Positions 8,656-17,719 of a stretch of DNA of 64,000 nucleotides are shown here, in pieces (position 1 is the stretch's first letter; every line of letters begins with the position of its first letter). The DNA comes from Haematospirillum sp. H4485 (GTDB lineage: Bacteria > Pseudomonadota > Alphaproteobacteria > Rhodospirillales > Rhodospirillaceae), in assembly GCF_012102745.1 (NCBI RefSeq), contig NZ_JAAVSY010000011.1:1-64000 (forward strand). Reading direction: 5' to 3'. A program made the position numbers and the translations under genes. The notes under the pieces were generated by a model. The model saw only the letters and a list, made by a program, of their open reading frames with translations. It did not search any database and was not told where the DNA came from.

Positions 8656-9251
8656 ATATTCTGGGAATCACAGGTTCGGTCGGAATGGGGAAATCCACGG
8701 CCTGCCGTATGCTGCGTGTTCTTGGCGTTCCCGTTCATGATGCTGATGCGACGGTGCATGCCCTGCTTGGCCCGGCGGGTGCCGCTGTTCAGGCTGTTGC
8801 TGCGGCCTTTTCCGGTGTTGTCCGTAATGGCGTGATTGATCGGGCTGCCCTCGGTGCTTGTGTTTTTCAGGATCCGGAGGCCCTTTCCCGTCTGGAAAAC
8901 ATTGTTCATCCGTTGGTCCGTCAATCGGAGCAACGTTTCCTCAAACAGTATCAGCGTGCGGGCTTTCCCCTTGTTGCCCTGGATATCCCTCTGTTGTTTG
9001 AAACAGGGGGAGAGGATCGCTGTGATTATGTTGCCGTTGTCAGTGCACCGTTTTCCATCCAGAAAGCCCGGGTTTTGTCCCGTAAAGGAATGACGGAGGA
9101 GCGTCTGTGCGCTATTCTGGCACGGCAAATGCCGGATCATGAAAAACGCAGGCGTGCGGACTGGGTTGTGCCTACGGGGCTTGGGCGTGGGGTAACCTTT
9201 CGCAGCCTGCGCCGTATTGTCCGGTTGCTCTCTTCAAGATCAGCGAGTTGA
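8652..9251 (+). CDS. coaE: dephospho-CoA kinase
   Basis: Phosphorylates dephospho-CoA in the last step of coenzyme A synthesis. The P-loop GSVGMGKSTACRML is at residues 8-21, DADATVHALL follows near 34, and DIPLLFETGGEDRCDYVAVV near 112 is the conserved CoA-kinase segment. Length (199 residues) is normal. It lies between aroE (4-base overlap) and dnaQ (6-base gap) in the ppsR-maf-aroE-coaE-dnaQ run, an order conserved beside alphaproteobacterial origins. Confidence 0.95.
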   Translation: MNILGITGSVGMGKSTACRMLRVLGVPVHDADATVHALLGPAGAAVQAVAAAFSGVVRNGVIDRAALGACVFQDPEALSRLENIVHPLVRQSEQRFLKQYQRAGFPLVALDIPLLFETGGEDRCDYVAVVSAPFSIQKARVLSRKGMTEERLCAILARQMPDHEKRRRADWVVPTGLGRGVTFRSLRRIVRLLSSRSAS

Positions 9252-9257
9252 AACAGG

Positions 9258-9950
9258 ATGCGTGAGGTTGTCTTTGATACGGAAACAACGGGCTTTGATC
9301 CTGCAGAGGGTCACAGGCTTGTTGAAATCGGGTGTCTGGAATTGGTTCATCTTGTTCCGACAGGAAGAACCTTTCATACGTATCTGGACCCTCAACGGGA
9401 TGTGCCGGCCGATGCGGCCCGTGTTCATGGGCTGACAACAGAGTTCCTGTCCGGGAAGCCGCTGTTTTCTGAGAAAGCACAGGACTTTCTTGATTTCATT
9501 GCGGACTCCCCGCTGGTTATCCACAATGCCGCTTTTGATATGAAGTTCATCAATGCGGAGCTGGTTGCCCATGGCTTTCCGCCCGTTCCGTTCGAGCGGG
9601 CTGTTGATACGCTCCTGATGGCACGCCGCCAGTTTCCCGGTGCACCAGCAAGCCTGGATGCCCTGTGCAAGCGATTCAATATTGATAACAGCCGCCGTGA
9701 CAAGCACGGTGCTCTTCTGGACTCTGAACTTCTGGCTGAAGTTTATCTGGAATTACGTGGTGGCCGACAGCCCGGCTTGGTGCTGTCAAATGCCCCTTCT
9801 TCCGGCAAGGTTGGCGGGGAGAAAGCTTCCCCCCGTACCTACCGTGAACCCCGTCCGCATGCCCCCACCCCAGAAGAAGTGGAGGCACATCAGAACTTTG
9901 TTTGTAGCATGGTAAAAGAAGCGTTATGGCTTCAATACGATAAGAGCTGA
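9258..9950 (+). CDS. dnaQ: DNA polymerase III subunit epsilon (proofreading exonuclease)
   Basis: 3'-5' exonuclease subunit of the replicative polymerase core. The 230-residue protein has the three exonuclease motifs of the DEDDh class: VFDTETTGFDP near residue 5, HNAAFDMKFINAEL near 92, and RDKHGALLDSELLAEVY near 149, which includes the HGALLD signature. The C-terminal ~60 residues are the linker and polymerase-binding tail. It closes the plus-strand origin-side operon and is convergent with hslU, 33 bases away. Confidence 0.95.
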   Translation: MREVVFDTETTGFDPAEGHRLVEIGCLELVHLVPTGRTFHTYLDPQRDVPADAARVHGLTTEFLSGKPLFSEKAQDFLDFIADSPLVIHNAAFDMKFINAELVAHGFPPVPFERAVDTLLMARRQFPGAPASLDALCKRFNIDNSRRDKHGALLDSELLAEVYLELRGGRQPGLVLSNAPSSGKVGGEKASPRTYREPRPHAPTPEEVEAHQNFVCSMVKEALWLQYDKS

Positions 9951-9983
9951 GACAAAATTTTCTTGCCCGGCGCAAATCCTGAT

Positions 9984-11294
9984 CTAAAGGATAAAGCGGG
10001 AAAGATCAGACTTGTTTGCCATGCCATCCAGCCTTTCGTGTACATCGTTTGCTGTCAGGGTAATGCTTTCGCCACTCCGATCGGTTGCCGAGAAGCTGAT
10101 TTCCTCCAGAAGTTTTTCCAGAACGGTGTGTAAACGCCTGGCACCGATATTCTCGACAGCCGCATTGATCTCGGTCGCAAGTTTGGCCACAGCGTCAATG
10201 GCATCATCTGTAAAAGCCAGTGTCACGCCCTCGGTCCCGATCAGGGCCTTGTATTGTTCGATCAGGTTGGCTTCCGGCTCTGTCAGGATGCGGCGGAAAT
10301 CATTCTGGCAAAGCGGCTGAAGCTCAACACGAATTGGAAGACGACCCTGCAATTCCGGAAGGAGATCGGATGGCTTGGCAACGTGGAATGCGCCGGATGC
10401 AATAAACAGGATATGGTCTGTCCGCACCGGGCCGTGCTTGGTCGTTACGATGGTTCCTTCGATCAGGGGCAGCAGATCTCTCTGAACTCCTTCCCGGGAT
10501 ACATCTGCCCCTCGGCTTTCTGACCGGACTGTGATTTTGTCCACTTCATCCAGAAAGACGATGCCATTGTTCTCAACAGAGAATATAGCCTCCTTGACGA
10601 CCTGCTCTTCGTCCAGAAGCTTGTCGGCCTCCTCGCGCAGGAGAATATCGTAACTGTCCTGTACGGTCATCTTGCGTGTTTTGGTCATTCCGCCAAATGC
10701 CTTGCCGAACAGGTCATTCAGGTTAAGCATCCCCATCTGCGATCCGGGCATGCCGGGGATATCAATTGTTGGCATGGATGGATTGGCCGTATCGCGGAGC
10801 TGCAGTTCAATTTCCCGGTCGTTCAGGCTGCCCTCGCGCAACATCTTGCGGAATTTCTGACGTGTTTCCGTACTTGCCTTTTCCCCGACCAAGGCATCGA
10901 GAACCCGCTCTTCGGCGTTCACCTCTGCCTTGGCATTAACCTGTCGCCTCAGGCGGACACGTGTATCCTGAACAGCGGTTTCTGTCAGGTCGCGGATGAT
11001 GCTTTCAACATCACGGCCGACATACCCCACTTCGGTGAATTTTGTTGCTTCAACCTTAATGAAAGGTGCTTCGGCCAGTTTTGCCAGACGGCGCGCAATC
11101 TCTGTCTTTCCGACCCCCGTTGGCCCGATCATAAGAATATTCTTGGGCAAGATTTCTTCACGCAAAGCTTCGGGCAATTGCTGGCGACGCCACCGGTTTC
11201 GCAGCGCTACGGCTACAGCCCGTTTGGCATCAGCCTGCCCGACAATATGGCGATCCAGTTCAGAGACAATTTCACGGGGGCTGAACGCTGTCAT
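9984..11294 (-). CDS. hslU: HslUV protease ATPase subunit
   Basis: AAA+ unfoldase that feeds substrates to the HslV peptidase. The 436-residue protein carries Walker [16 protein letters not shown] near residue 57, the pore-loop GYVGRD near 88, Walker [11 protein letters not shown] near 246, and the C-terminal sensor-2 region [18 protein letters not shown]. It ends DLSRFIL, the HslV-docking tail typical of HslU. Its ATG follows the hslV TAA stop directly with no gap, so the two subunits are translated in tandem. Heat-shock control is known for the family; I did not find an unambiguous sigma-32 promoter. Confidence 0.97.
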   Translation of the reverse strand: MTAFSPREIVSELDRHIVGQADAKRAVAVALRNRWRRQQLPEALREEILPKNILMIGPTGVGKTEIARRLAKLAEAPFIKVEATKFTEVGYVGRDVESIIRDLTETAVQDTRVRLRRQVNAKAEVNAEERVLDALVGEKASTETRQKFRKMLREGSLNDREIELQLRDTANPSMPTIDIPGMPGSQMGMLNLNDLFGKAFGGMTKTRKMTVQDSYDILLREEADKLLDEEQVVKEAIFSVENNGIVFLDEVDKITVRSESRGADVSREGVQRDLLPLIEGTIVTTKHGPVRTDHILFIASGAFHVAKPSDLLPELQGRLPIRVELQPLCQNDFRRILTEPEANLIEQYKALIGTEGVTLAFTDDAIDAVAKLATEINAAVENIGARRLHTVLEKLLEEISFSATDRSGESITLTANDVHERLDGMANKSDLSRFIL

Positions 11295-11843
11295 TTACAG
11301 GCTCTCCAGAACAATATTTCGGTTTGTGTATACGCAAATATCGGCAGCGATCTTCATGGAGCGTCGCGCGATCTCTTCTGCATCAAGGGCTTCGATATCA
11401 ACCAGTGCCCGCGCGGCTGAAAGGGCAAAGCTTCCCCCAGAACCGATACCAATCAAGCCATCCTCGGGTTCAAGAACATCACCGGTTCCTGACAGAACAA
11501 GGGAAACATCGCGATCAACAACGGCCATCATGGCTTCAAGGCGGCGCAGATAACGATCGGTTCGCCAGTCCTTTGCCAGTTCAACACAGGCATGGGCCAA
11601 CCTGCCGGGATGTTGACGGAGCTTTTCCTCAAGGCGTTCGAACAGAGTAAAGGCATCAGCAGTTGCCCCTGCAAATCCGACCAGCGCAGTGCCGTCACCA
11701 ATGTAACGCACTTTTGTTGCATTGGATTTTATGACCGTGGAGCCGAGAGTGACCTGCCCGTCTCCAGCAACAACAACCCGACCGTTTTTTCGCACAGAAA
11801 GAATTGTAGTGCCGTGCCACACGGCAGGAGATGAATCAGACAT
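11295..11843 (-). CDS. hslV: HslUV protease peptidase subunit
   Basis: Threonine peptidase of the HslUV complex. In [11 protein letters not shown] the Thr at residue 12 becomes the catalytic N-terminus after removal of the propeptide. GDGQVTLG near 33, [17 protein letters not shown] near 56 and [12 protein letters not shown] near 135 are family motifs. Length (182 residues) is normal. Stop and hslU start are adjacent (TAAATG). The upstream gap contains a perfect 19-base dyad at 11874-11892. Confidence 0.96.
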   Translation of the reverse strand: MSDSSPAVWHGTTILSVRKNGRVVVAGDGQVTLGSTVIKSNATKVRYIGDGTALVGFAGATADAFTLFERLEEKLRQHPGRLAHACVELAKDWRTDRYLRRLEAMMAVVDRDVSLVLSGTGDVLEPEDGLIGIGSGGSFALSAARALVDIEALDAEEIARRSMKIAADICVYTNRNIVLESL

Positions 11844-11873
11844 GGGTCAGCGTTTCCAAAAAAGCACGTTGTA

Positions 11874-11892
11874 CGGAAACACAGTGTTTCCG
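11874..11892. promoter_or_regulatory. 19-base palindrome upstream of hslV
   Basis: CGGAAACAC-A-GTGTTTCCG is a perfect palindrome with one central base, 31 bases upstream of the hslV start codon. It could be an operator or a leader hairpin for hslVU. On the minus strand a TTGACC lies further upstream (11925-11930) with CATTTA 17 bases away, a weak promoter candidate. Confidence 0.4.
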
Positions 11893-11956
11893 AAATCCCT
11901 AAATGGGCCATTGTAATAGACGGGTCAACACTCTATCGACAGCGAACAATCAAGAA

Positions 11957-11985
11957 TTGTGTTTTTACGGAATAACCATTATAGT
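11957..11985 (+). promoter_or_regulatory. candidate promoter for the small gene at 12070
   Basis: TTGTGT (11957-11962), 17 bases, then TATAGT (11980-11985). The -10 matches consensus in five of six positions, the -35 only in three. A start near 11992 would leave a leader of about 78 bases. Confidence 0.4.
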
Positions 11986-12069
11986 CCGTGCCTGTCAGGG
12001 TTTGGCTGTTTTGCGCAAGACTGTATAGGATCAACGGCTTGCGAGTTTCTGCCAAGAGAGGTATAGGGT

Positions 12070-12282
12070 GTGAATTCGGTTCTTCGCTCGGATTGTACAA
12101 CTGATCAGTTTAGTACTCGTGAGGTGCTCCGTCTTTTGCGGGGCGTCCATGGTGCCTTGGAAGGTCTGAAGAAAGATCTTGAAGAAGGAAGGGTGATCGA
12201 TCGCCGCTGTGGTGAAGTCATTCACTTCCTCGACGTTTCGCAGGCCATTGTAGAAGAAATTATGGCCGATCACGTGGTATGA
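12070..12282 (+). CDS. small protein of unknown function
   Basis: A 70-residue soluble, mostly helical and charged protein with no membrane segment and no motif I recognise. The middle (REVLRLLRGVHGALEGLKKD) looks like an amphipathic helix. It starts at GTG 12070, preceded by GAGAGG about 9 bases upstream, and a plausible promoter lies further up. It stands alone between hslV (divergent) and the convergent Cro/CI-type regulator at 12320. A T8 tract after the stop (12300-12307) may help end transcription. Promoter, ribosome site and steady codon use make a real gene likely, but the function is unknown. Confidence 0.55.
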   Translation: MNSVLRSDCTTDQFSTREVLRLLRGVHGALEGLKKDLEEGRVIDRRCGEVIHFLDVSQAIVEEIMADHVV

Positions 12283-12319
12283 CCGGCCATGGCGCTGTGC
12301 TTTTTTTTGCGTTTCTGAT

Positions 12320-12838
12320 TTAGTCGCGTCGGCTCATACTGTTCAGCAATTCCAGAATATTGCGACGCATTTCGGTGCTGGGGAGTTTCCAGAAAAGGCG
12401 GACCAGCTCCATGGTTTCGTTGCGCGAGAGAGGGTCTTGCTCATAGGCGGGCATGGGATTTTCGCCCAATCCTGCGTTTTGGAGCAAGTTCTGTGTTGGG
12501 CGATGTTCTGTGACGTCTTGTCCAATATCCTTGAAGAAAAAAGAAACATCGACGCCAAGGACACTTGCAATATCATACAGGCGGGATGCTGACACACGGT
12601 TATGCCCGCGCTCATATTTTTGTATTTGCTGGAATGTGACGCGGACAGCTTCTCCAAGTTGTTCTTGACTCAACTTCATGAGTCGCCTGCGCAGTTTCAG
12701 GCGTTTTCCAACGTGTATATCAACAGGGTCTGGTCCGTATTCTTTCGTCGTGATTGGTTGTCTGCGGCGGATCTTTATTCTGCTCTCACTATTCACCTTG
12801 GACACCATGATGTTTTCAGATTTTAGAAGTATCGTCAT
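12320..12838 (-). CDS. Cro/CI-type (XRE) transcriptional regulator
   Basis: 172-residue DNA-binding regulator. The helix-turn-helix lies at about residues 40-95 and contains DPVDIHVGKRLKLRR, TFQQIQKYERGHNRVSASRL and DIASVLGVDVSFFF, the pattern of a regulator group widespread in alphaproteobacteria. The C-terminal part (SRNETMELVRLFWKLPS...) is a short helical domain. ATG 12838 is used; ATG 12808 is an alternative and neither has a strong ribosome site. The gene has no operon partner. A paralogue with the same HTH core lies at 54170-54742. Confidence 0.85.
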   Translation of the reverse strand: MTILLKSENIMVSKVNSESRIKIRRRQPITTKEYGPDPVDIHVGKRLKLRRRLMKLSQEQLGEAVRVTFQQIQKYERGHNRVSASRLYDIASVLGVDVSFFFKDIGQDVTEHRPTQNLLQNAGLGENPMPAYEQDPLSRNETMELVRLFWKLPSTEMRRNILELLNSMSRRD

Positions 12839-13206
12839 TCTTGATTGAACAATAGCGACCCTTTTTTCCTTATGCTAGTTGAAAGGCATGACAGGTAGCC
12901 CGTATTGAGTGCAATTGATATCTAAAATGTAGATCAAACACATATGGTTAAGGTGAGCGGGACACCTGCCTAAATTTCCCCTTAAGGTAATAAGTAAAAT
13001 GTAATACAACCTTATTTTTTAAGTATCACCATTGTTTATTTATAATAAATATTAATATACATGACCATTAAAGAAACAATATGTGCACTTTTTTGTGTGC
13101 AAGATGAAATGATGCGATGGTTCATGGCTCTCTGGGGATATACGCGGGTGACCGCTTTGTGCTATCAGCAGATCCAGCTCTCACAAGATTCAGGAAAGAT
13201 CTGTCC
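12839..13206. other. AT-rich gap between the regulator and purH
   Basis: A 368-base stretch, markedly more AT-rich than its surroundings near 12930-13060. A perfect TATAAT (13041-13046) has TTTAAG 17 bases upstream (13018-13023) and is a reasonable purH promoter with a leader of about 150 bases. A weak hairpin (AAGGT 12984-12988 with ACCTT 13009-13013) followed by ATTTTTT lies before it. No gene is visible. Confidence 0.35.
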
Positions 13207-14793
13207 ATGTCTGCTTCTGGTGCTATTCTCCGTATTCGCAGGGCGCTGGTTTCCGTTTCTGACAAGAAAGGCCTTGTTGATTTCGCCCGCTTCCTTGTGG
13301 GTAAGGGTGTGGAAATCCTGTCTACTGGTGGGTCTGCCGCCCTTCTTGCCAAAAACGGGATCGCTGTGCGCGAGGTTTCTGACGTAACCGGTTTTCCTGA
13401 ACTGCTGGATGGGCGTGTCAAAACCCTCCATCCCAAAATTCATGGTGGTCTCCTTGGTGTACGGGGTAACAGGCTTCATGAAGAACAAATGGAGCAATAC
13501 GAGATCAAGCCAATAGATCTTGTGGTAGTCAACTTGTATCCGTTTGAGGAAACGGTTGCAGCGGGTTCAGATTTCCAGGACTGCGTAGAACAGATTGATA
13601 TCGGTGGGCCGGCCATGATCCGCGCCGCGGCAAAGAACCATGATTCCGTGACGGTTGTTGTTGACCCATCTGACTATGCCCGTGTCATGGAAGATATGAC
13701 CGTGCACGACGGGGCAACCAGCCATGATTTGCGTCGGCAATTGGCCGCTGCGGCTTATGGCCGGACGGCATGCTATGATGCCGCTATCTCAGATTGGTTC
13801 TCCCGGCAGGTTGGAAGCACCTTCCCGTCTTGTATGGTTCTTGCCGGTCGTTTGAAGCAAACCATGCGCTATGGTGAGAATCCTCACCAGAGCGGGGCTA
13901 TTTATCTTACGGGAGAGCAGCGTCCCGGTGTTGCAACAGCAACGCAGATTCAAGGTAAGGAACTATCCTACAATAACTTTAACGATACCGATGCGGCTTT
14001 CGAGCTGGTTGCCGAGTTTCCTCAAACTGCCTGCGTTATTGTCAAGCATGCCAACCCGTGTGGGGTTGCTGTTGCCAATACAGTGCGCGAGGCATACCAC
14101 AAGGCCCTCTCATGTGATAAAGAGAGCGCCTTCGGGGGTATTGTTGCTTTCAACCGCTCTCTGGATGCAGAGACAGCACGGGATCTCTGCGACCTGTTTC
14201 TTGAGGTTATTATTGCGCCTGGCATTGATCCTGAGGCCAGCCGTATTCTTTCTGCAAAAAAGAATGTCCGTGTTCTTGTAACGTCCTCTCTTCCGGATCC
14301 CCGTTCAGGTGGGCCGCAGGTCAAGGCGATTGCAGGCGGTCTTTTGATGCAGGATCGTGACACTTTGGTGGCAGGCGAGGATTTAAGGGTTGTCACCAAG
14401 CGTCAGCCATCGGAGCAGGAAATGCGAGATATGCTGTTTGCCTTTACGGTTGGCAAGCATGTCAAATCGAACGCGATTGTTTATGCACGGAATTTGATGA
14501 CCGTTGGCATTGGTGCAGGGCAAATGAGTCGGGTTAATTCCTCCCGCATAGCTGCCTTCCGTGCGGCTCAGGCTGCAGAAGCCAACGGCGAGAGCCAGAG
14601 CTGGGCTGTGGGGTCCGTTGTATCCTCAGATGCATTTTTTCCCTTTGCAGATGGTCTCCTTGCTGCAGCAGAGGCCGGTGCAACAGCCGTGATACAGCCG
14701 GGTGGTTCCATTCGTGATGAAGAAGTGATCAAGGCCGCTGATGATGCAGGCCTTGCCATGGTCTTTACGGGCATGCGTCATTTCCGTCATTGA
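13207..14793 (+). CDS. purH: bifunctional AICAR transformylase / IMP cyclohydrolase
   Basis: Catalyses the last two steps of IMP synthesis. From ATG 13207 the protein has 528 residues, normal for PurH. The N-terminal cyclohydrolase domain starts [17 protein letters not shown] and contains [17 protein letters not shown]. The transformylase domain has the catalytic KHANPCGVA segment, [10 protein letters not shown], and the C-terminal end [12 protein letters not shown]. The frame is open to 13117, but those upstream residues do not resemble PurH. The stop is followed 12 bases later by a large parS-containing palindrome. Confidence 0.97.
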   Translation: MSASGAILRIRRALVSVSDKKGLVDFARFLVGKGVEILSTGGSAALLAKNGIAVREVSDVTGFPELLDGRVKTLHPKIHGGLLGVRGNRLHEEQMEQYEIKPIDLVVVNLYPFEETVAAGSDFQDCVEQIDIGGPAMIRAAAKNHDSVTVVVDPSDYARVMEDMTVHDGATSHDLRRQLAAAAYGRTACYDAAISDWFSRQVGSTFPSCMVLAGRLKQTMRYGENPHQSGAIYLTGEQRPGVATATQIQGKELSYNNFNDTDAAFELVAEFPQTACVIVKHANPCGVAVANTVREAYHKALSCDKESAFGGIVAFNRSLDAETARDLCDLFLEVIIAPGIDPEASRILSAKKNVRVLVTSSLPDPRSGGPQVKAIAGGLLMQDRDTLVAGEDLRVVTKRQPSEQEMRDMLFAFTVGKHVKSNAIVYARNLMTVGIGAGQMSRVNSSRIAAFRAAQAAEANGESQSWAVGSVVSSDAFFPFADGLLAAAEAGATAVIQPGGSIRDEEVIKAADDAGLAMVFTGMRHFRH

Positions 14794-14811
14794 GATGGTG
14801 GAAGGGTGAGA

Positions 14812-14827
14812 TGTTTCACGTGAAACA
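14812..14827. other. parS: parS centromere site 1
   Basis: TGTTTCACGTGAAACA, the exact ParB-binding palindrome. It is the core of a perfect 28-base dyad (14806-14833) whose right arm covers the stop codon of the minus-strand gene at 14830. It lies between convergent purH and the TPR gene, about 8.7 kb from the origin and 3 kb from parB. Confidence 0.93.
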
Positions 14828-14829
14828 TC

Positions 14830-16233
14830 TCACTCAGGCTTTTCTGCCTTCGGGGCAGAGGCCCCTGCTTCCTGTGATCCGATCACGCGTTCGACACGGG
14901 CTATGTTTTTCTGGGTGACGGTTACATTCTTGGTCATGCCTTCGGCAGCATAAACTTCCAGAGCCAGCGAGAAACGCTCCAGCGCTTCCCGCAATATAGC
15001 CATGTCATTGCTGCGCTTTCCTTCGGCAAAACGGCACGCGCCGATATTGTTTTGTATGTTGGCCCATTGTTTTGGCTTCTTTTCCCGGCTCCAGACTTCG
15101 GTGATGGACTCAAAAACGCGACTGGCACGTCCCAGTATTTCACTGTTTCCCGAGAATTCCCCTATCTGGGTCATGACGGACCCCATGTTGTTCTGAAGCT
15201 CTGCCCATGAATCCGGCCGCCATGCCTTGTTCCAGGATCGTGAGGCTTCAAAGTAGGCATCAACAGCAGAACGCATGAAAGGGATTTTACCCGTTGACTG
15301 TCCAAGGCGGGCCAGGACCCGGGCCATCTGGGTGTTCAGGAAGGCATTTTCATCCGGGAACAGTTCCAGTGGGTATGTTTCCGCCGCCATACGGAAGTGG
15401 CTGACAAACTCTTCTGTTTTCTGGAAGTCATCGTTGCGTAATGCCAGATCGGTGGATAAAACGGCAAAGCGCGCCCTAGCCGCACCAACCTGTGCTGCTG
15501 TCAGGCCTTCCTTGGCCTTGGCCAAGGCATCCTTGGTCAGGTCTAGAGCCTTTTCCAGCAATGCTTTCTGATCTGTACGAAAGCCAGAGGTTATCAGTGC
15601 CCCAGCATAGAAGAGTTGAATCGATGCTTCCCCTGCGGGGGACAGTCCACCCATGCTGCTAACAAGTTCGTCTATGCTTTGCGGAAGCTCTCTTAGCCGG
15701 TCTGAACGATTACGGCGTGTACCGTCTGTGTCACAGCATATGGTCGTCAGGGCCGCAACTCCTACAATCTCGTCTGTTCCATTCAGGGGGAGTGGAAATT
15801 CGACAAGATCACCGGAGAACAGAACGCAGCTTACAGCTTCCGTATCCAGCCTAGCGGGTATAAGGCGCAGGCGAAGGGTATTGTTGGCGGTTATATGTCC
15901 TCCCAGAATGCCGCCAACCTCTTCAGATGCCGCCATTATTCTGGCTTTTCTGACCATGGCCGCCAAAGAGCTTGGCAAAACCTCGTTGTCATCAACAGGC
16001 GCTGTGATTTCGGTGGTACGTACGATCGACAGGCCGGGTATCTTGGCCAAAGACTTTGCAATCGCCTCTGTTACCGAGCCGTTTGTGTCATTTTCGAATG
16101 TCAGTAGAAGAACGCGAAGCGCAGCTGACCCGCCAGAATCGTCTTCATCAACGTCCCCGGCCCCCCCTGGTTTTCCTGAAAGCGCTCCGAATATTGCCTT
16201 CAGGATATCCATCAAAACATCAAAAAACGACAT
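14830..16233 (-). CDS. TPR-containing protein of unknown function
   Basis: 467 residues. An N-terminal helix (MSFFDVLMDILKAIFGALSG) leads into a Gly/Asp-rich linker. Then comes an alpha/beta domain (about 40-185) with LRVLLLTFENDTNGSVTEAIA, reminiscent of TolB/CsgG-like N-terminal domains that measure a response from summed components. From about 210 on there are helical repeats including WAELQNNMGSVMTQIGEFSG and WANIQNNIGACRFAEGKRSN, which look like degenerate tetratricopeptide repeats of the kind seen in Rhodospirillales. The end is Ala/Glu-rich. ATG 16233 has AGGA 6 bases upstream. Probably a scaffold or sensor; the function is not known. Confidence 0.75.
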   Translation of the reverse strand: MSFFDVLMDILKAIFGALSGKPGGAGDVDEDDSGGSAALRVLLLTFENDTNGSVTEAIAKSLAKIPGLSIVRTTEITAPVDDNEVLPSSLAAMVRKARIMAASEEVGGILGGHITANNTLRLRLIPARLDTEAVSCVLFSGDLVEFPLPLNGTDEIVGVAALTTICCDTDGTRRNRSDRLRELPQSIDELVSSMGGLSPAGEASIQLFYAGALITSGFRTDQKALLEKALDLTKDALAKAKEGLTAAQVGAARARFAVLSTDLALRNDDFQKTEEFVSHFRMAAETYPLELFPDENAFLNTQMARVLARLGQSTGKIPFMRSAVDAYFEASRSWNKAWRPDSWAELQNNMGSVMTQIGEFSGNSEILGRASRVFESITEVWSREKKPKQWANIQNNIGACRFAEGKRSNDMAILREALERFSLALEVYAAEGMTKNVTVTQKNIARVERVIGSQEAGASAPKAEKPE

Positions 16234-16361
16234 GGATGTCCTGTAGCCTGGCTGATCTTTCCTGCAAGAACGGTACGGTTATCGCGCCTTTCCTTCAAGG
16301 CCGATGCCTCGATTCGTGCCGGGGATGCCACGAATCACGATCAGGAAATCGCTATGAATCC

Positions 16362-16535
16362 CTAGAAATCACTGCATCGACCGTTGCGTTCCCAGTCACC
16401 GAAGCGCGTTGGTTCCGCCCCTCTTGGGCCGCCAATTTCGGTCACAGAGGCTTCTTCTTGTTGTTTTTCTGGCTCTGGATCAGGGGACGGGGTTCCAGCA
16501 GGATTACCCGGGACAGGGTCTGGAGGAGCAGACAT
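16362..16535 (-). CDS. DUF1674 protein, succinate dehydrogenase assembly factor 4-like
   Basis: A 57-residue protein whose C-terminus, EIGGPRGAEPTRFGDWERNG followed by RCSDF, is the hallmark of the DUF1674/SDHAF4 family. In eukaryotes this family binds the flavinylated SdhA subunit during complex II assembly. The N-terminal half is Pro-rich and disordered. ATG 16535 has AAGGA 8 bases upstream; a longer reading frame to 16604 lacks support. It lies divergent to htpX, as in several alphaproteobacteria. Confidence 0.82.
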   Translation of the reverse strand: MSAPPDPVPGNPAGTPSPDPEPEKQQEEASVTEIGGPRGAEPTRFGDWERNGRCSDF

Positions 16536-16666
16536 AATAAAATCCTTGCAGAACAGAATGTTAGTAATGAAGACTTGACGTATGGATATTGCGCCCCACG
16601 TCATAGCATAGACGGAACGCAGGCGTGTGTCTGCGTCAGAAGGTAACAGGCTAAGGATTTAAGGTT

Positions 16667-17674
16667 ATGCATTTTGCCCGTACGGCTGTTCTTCTCGCTG
16701 CGATGACCGGGCTTTTTCTGGCCGTTGGCTATCTGGTTGGCGGAGCTGGTGGTGCGCTGATGGCCCTGTTTATGGCCGGGGCGATGAACATGTTTGCGTA
16801 CTGGAACTCCGATCGTCTGGTTCTGTCCATGTATGGGGCCCGGCCCGTTGATCGTACGTCTGCACCCGGGCTTTATGGGGTTGTGGAGCATCTGGCACGC
16901 CGTGCTTCCATGCCGATGCCAAAGGTCTATGTCATAGACAACCCGCAACCCAATGCTTTTGCAACGGGCCGTAACCCCGAGAATGCAGCGGTTGCCGCAA
17001 CAACAGGCCTGTTGGCTCTTCTGAATGAAGAAGAAATTGCCGGTGTGATGGCCCACGAACTGGCCCATGTGCGCAACCGCGATACCTTGACCATGACCAT
17101 TACAGCGACATTGGCTGGTGCGATCTCCATGCTTGGTAACATGGTTCTTTTCATGGGAGCATCACGGGGTTCTGAAGAAAGCAACGGCAGCCCACTCGGG
17201 TTTGTTGGGTCCCTTCTGCTGATGATCTTGGCCCCCTTGGCGGCAATGTTGGTGCAGACCGGAATTTCCCGTAGCCGGGAGTATGAAGCTGATCGTATTG
17301 GTGCTGCCATTTGCGGCAACCCTCTGTGGCTTGCCAGTGCTCTTGCAAAGCTGGAACGCGGAGCTAGCCAGATTGACAATCATGCAGCAGAAGCCAACCC
17401 GGCAACGGCCCATATGTTCATCGTGAACCCCCTGCACGCACGGTCGATGGACAATCTTTTCTCAACACACCCCGCAACGGCTAACCGGATCAAGGCTCTT
17501 CAGAGTATGGCGCAGGAATACGGTATACATCCGCACGACCGTAAAATAAATTCATCTGAAAGAGACGGGCGGCAAACATCACCATGGGAAAAAGCGCCGG
17601 GGCACCGTACTGGCTCCTTGGGGTTGAGAGCTGTTTGTCATAACCCAAAACGAAACGGGAGACTTTGTTTATAG
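16667..17674 (+). CDS. htpX: membrane zinc metalloprotease HtpX
   Basis: Heat-shock-type inner-membrane protease for quality control of membrane proteins. The 335-residue protein has two N-terminal membrane helices (5-45), the zinc site HELAH at residues 130-134, further hydrophobic segments (145-200), and [13 protein letters not shown] near 201 supplying the third zinc ligand. It is about 40-50 residues longer than common family members: the segment after [11 protein letters not shown] (near 282) is basic, unconserved and ends inside a terminator hairpin. Start ATG 16667 follows AAGG. Confidence 0.93.
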   Translation: MHFARTAVLLAAMTGLFLAVGYLVGGAGGALMALFMAGAMNMFAYWNSDRLVLSMYGARPVDRTSAPGLYGVVEHLARRASMPMPKVYVIDNPQPNAFATGRNPENAAVAATTGLLALLNEEEIAGVMAHELAHVRNRDTLTMTITATLAGAISMLGNMVLFMGASRGSEESNGSPLGFVGSLLLMILAPLAAMLVQTGISRSREYEADRIGAAICGNPLWLASALAKLERGASQIDNHAAEANPATAHMFIVNPLHARSMDNLFSTHPATANRIKALQSMAQEYGIHPHDRKINSSERDGRQTSPWEKAPGHRTGSLGLRAVCHNPKRNGRLCL

Positions 17675-17687
17675 TTTCCCGTTTTTT
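17653..17687 (+). terminator. intrinsic terminator overlapping the htpX 3' end
   Basis: AAACGGGA (17653-17660) pairs with TCCCGTTT (17677-17684), followed by a run of T. The htpX stop codon sits in the loop region, so the last codons of the gene are part of the terminator. It also separates htpX from convergent parB. Confidence 0.75.
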
Positions 17688-17719
17688 ATATAAGTTCTGC
17701 GAAAATATTCCGGACGTAT

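Noticed and set aside
13061-13387. 108-codon plus-strand frame overlapping the purH start
   Set aside because: It shares most of its length with purH in another frame and has no ribosome site.
16056-16646. 196-codon plus-strand frame across the TPR and DUF1674 genes
   Set aside because: It is antisense to two better supported genes and its product has no coherent features.
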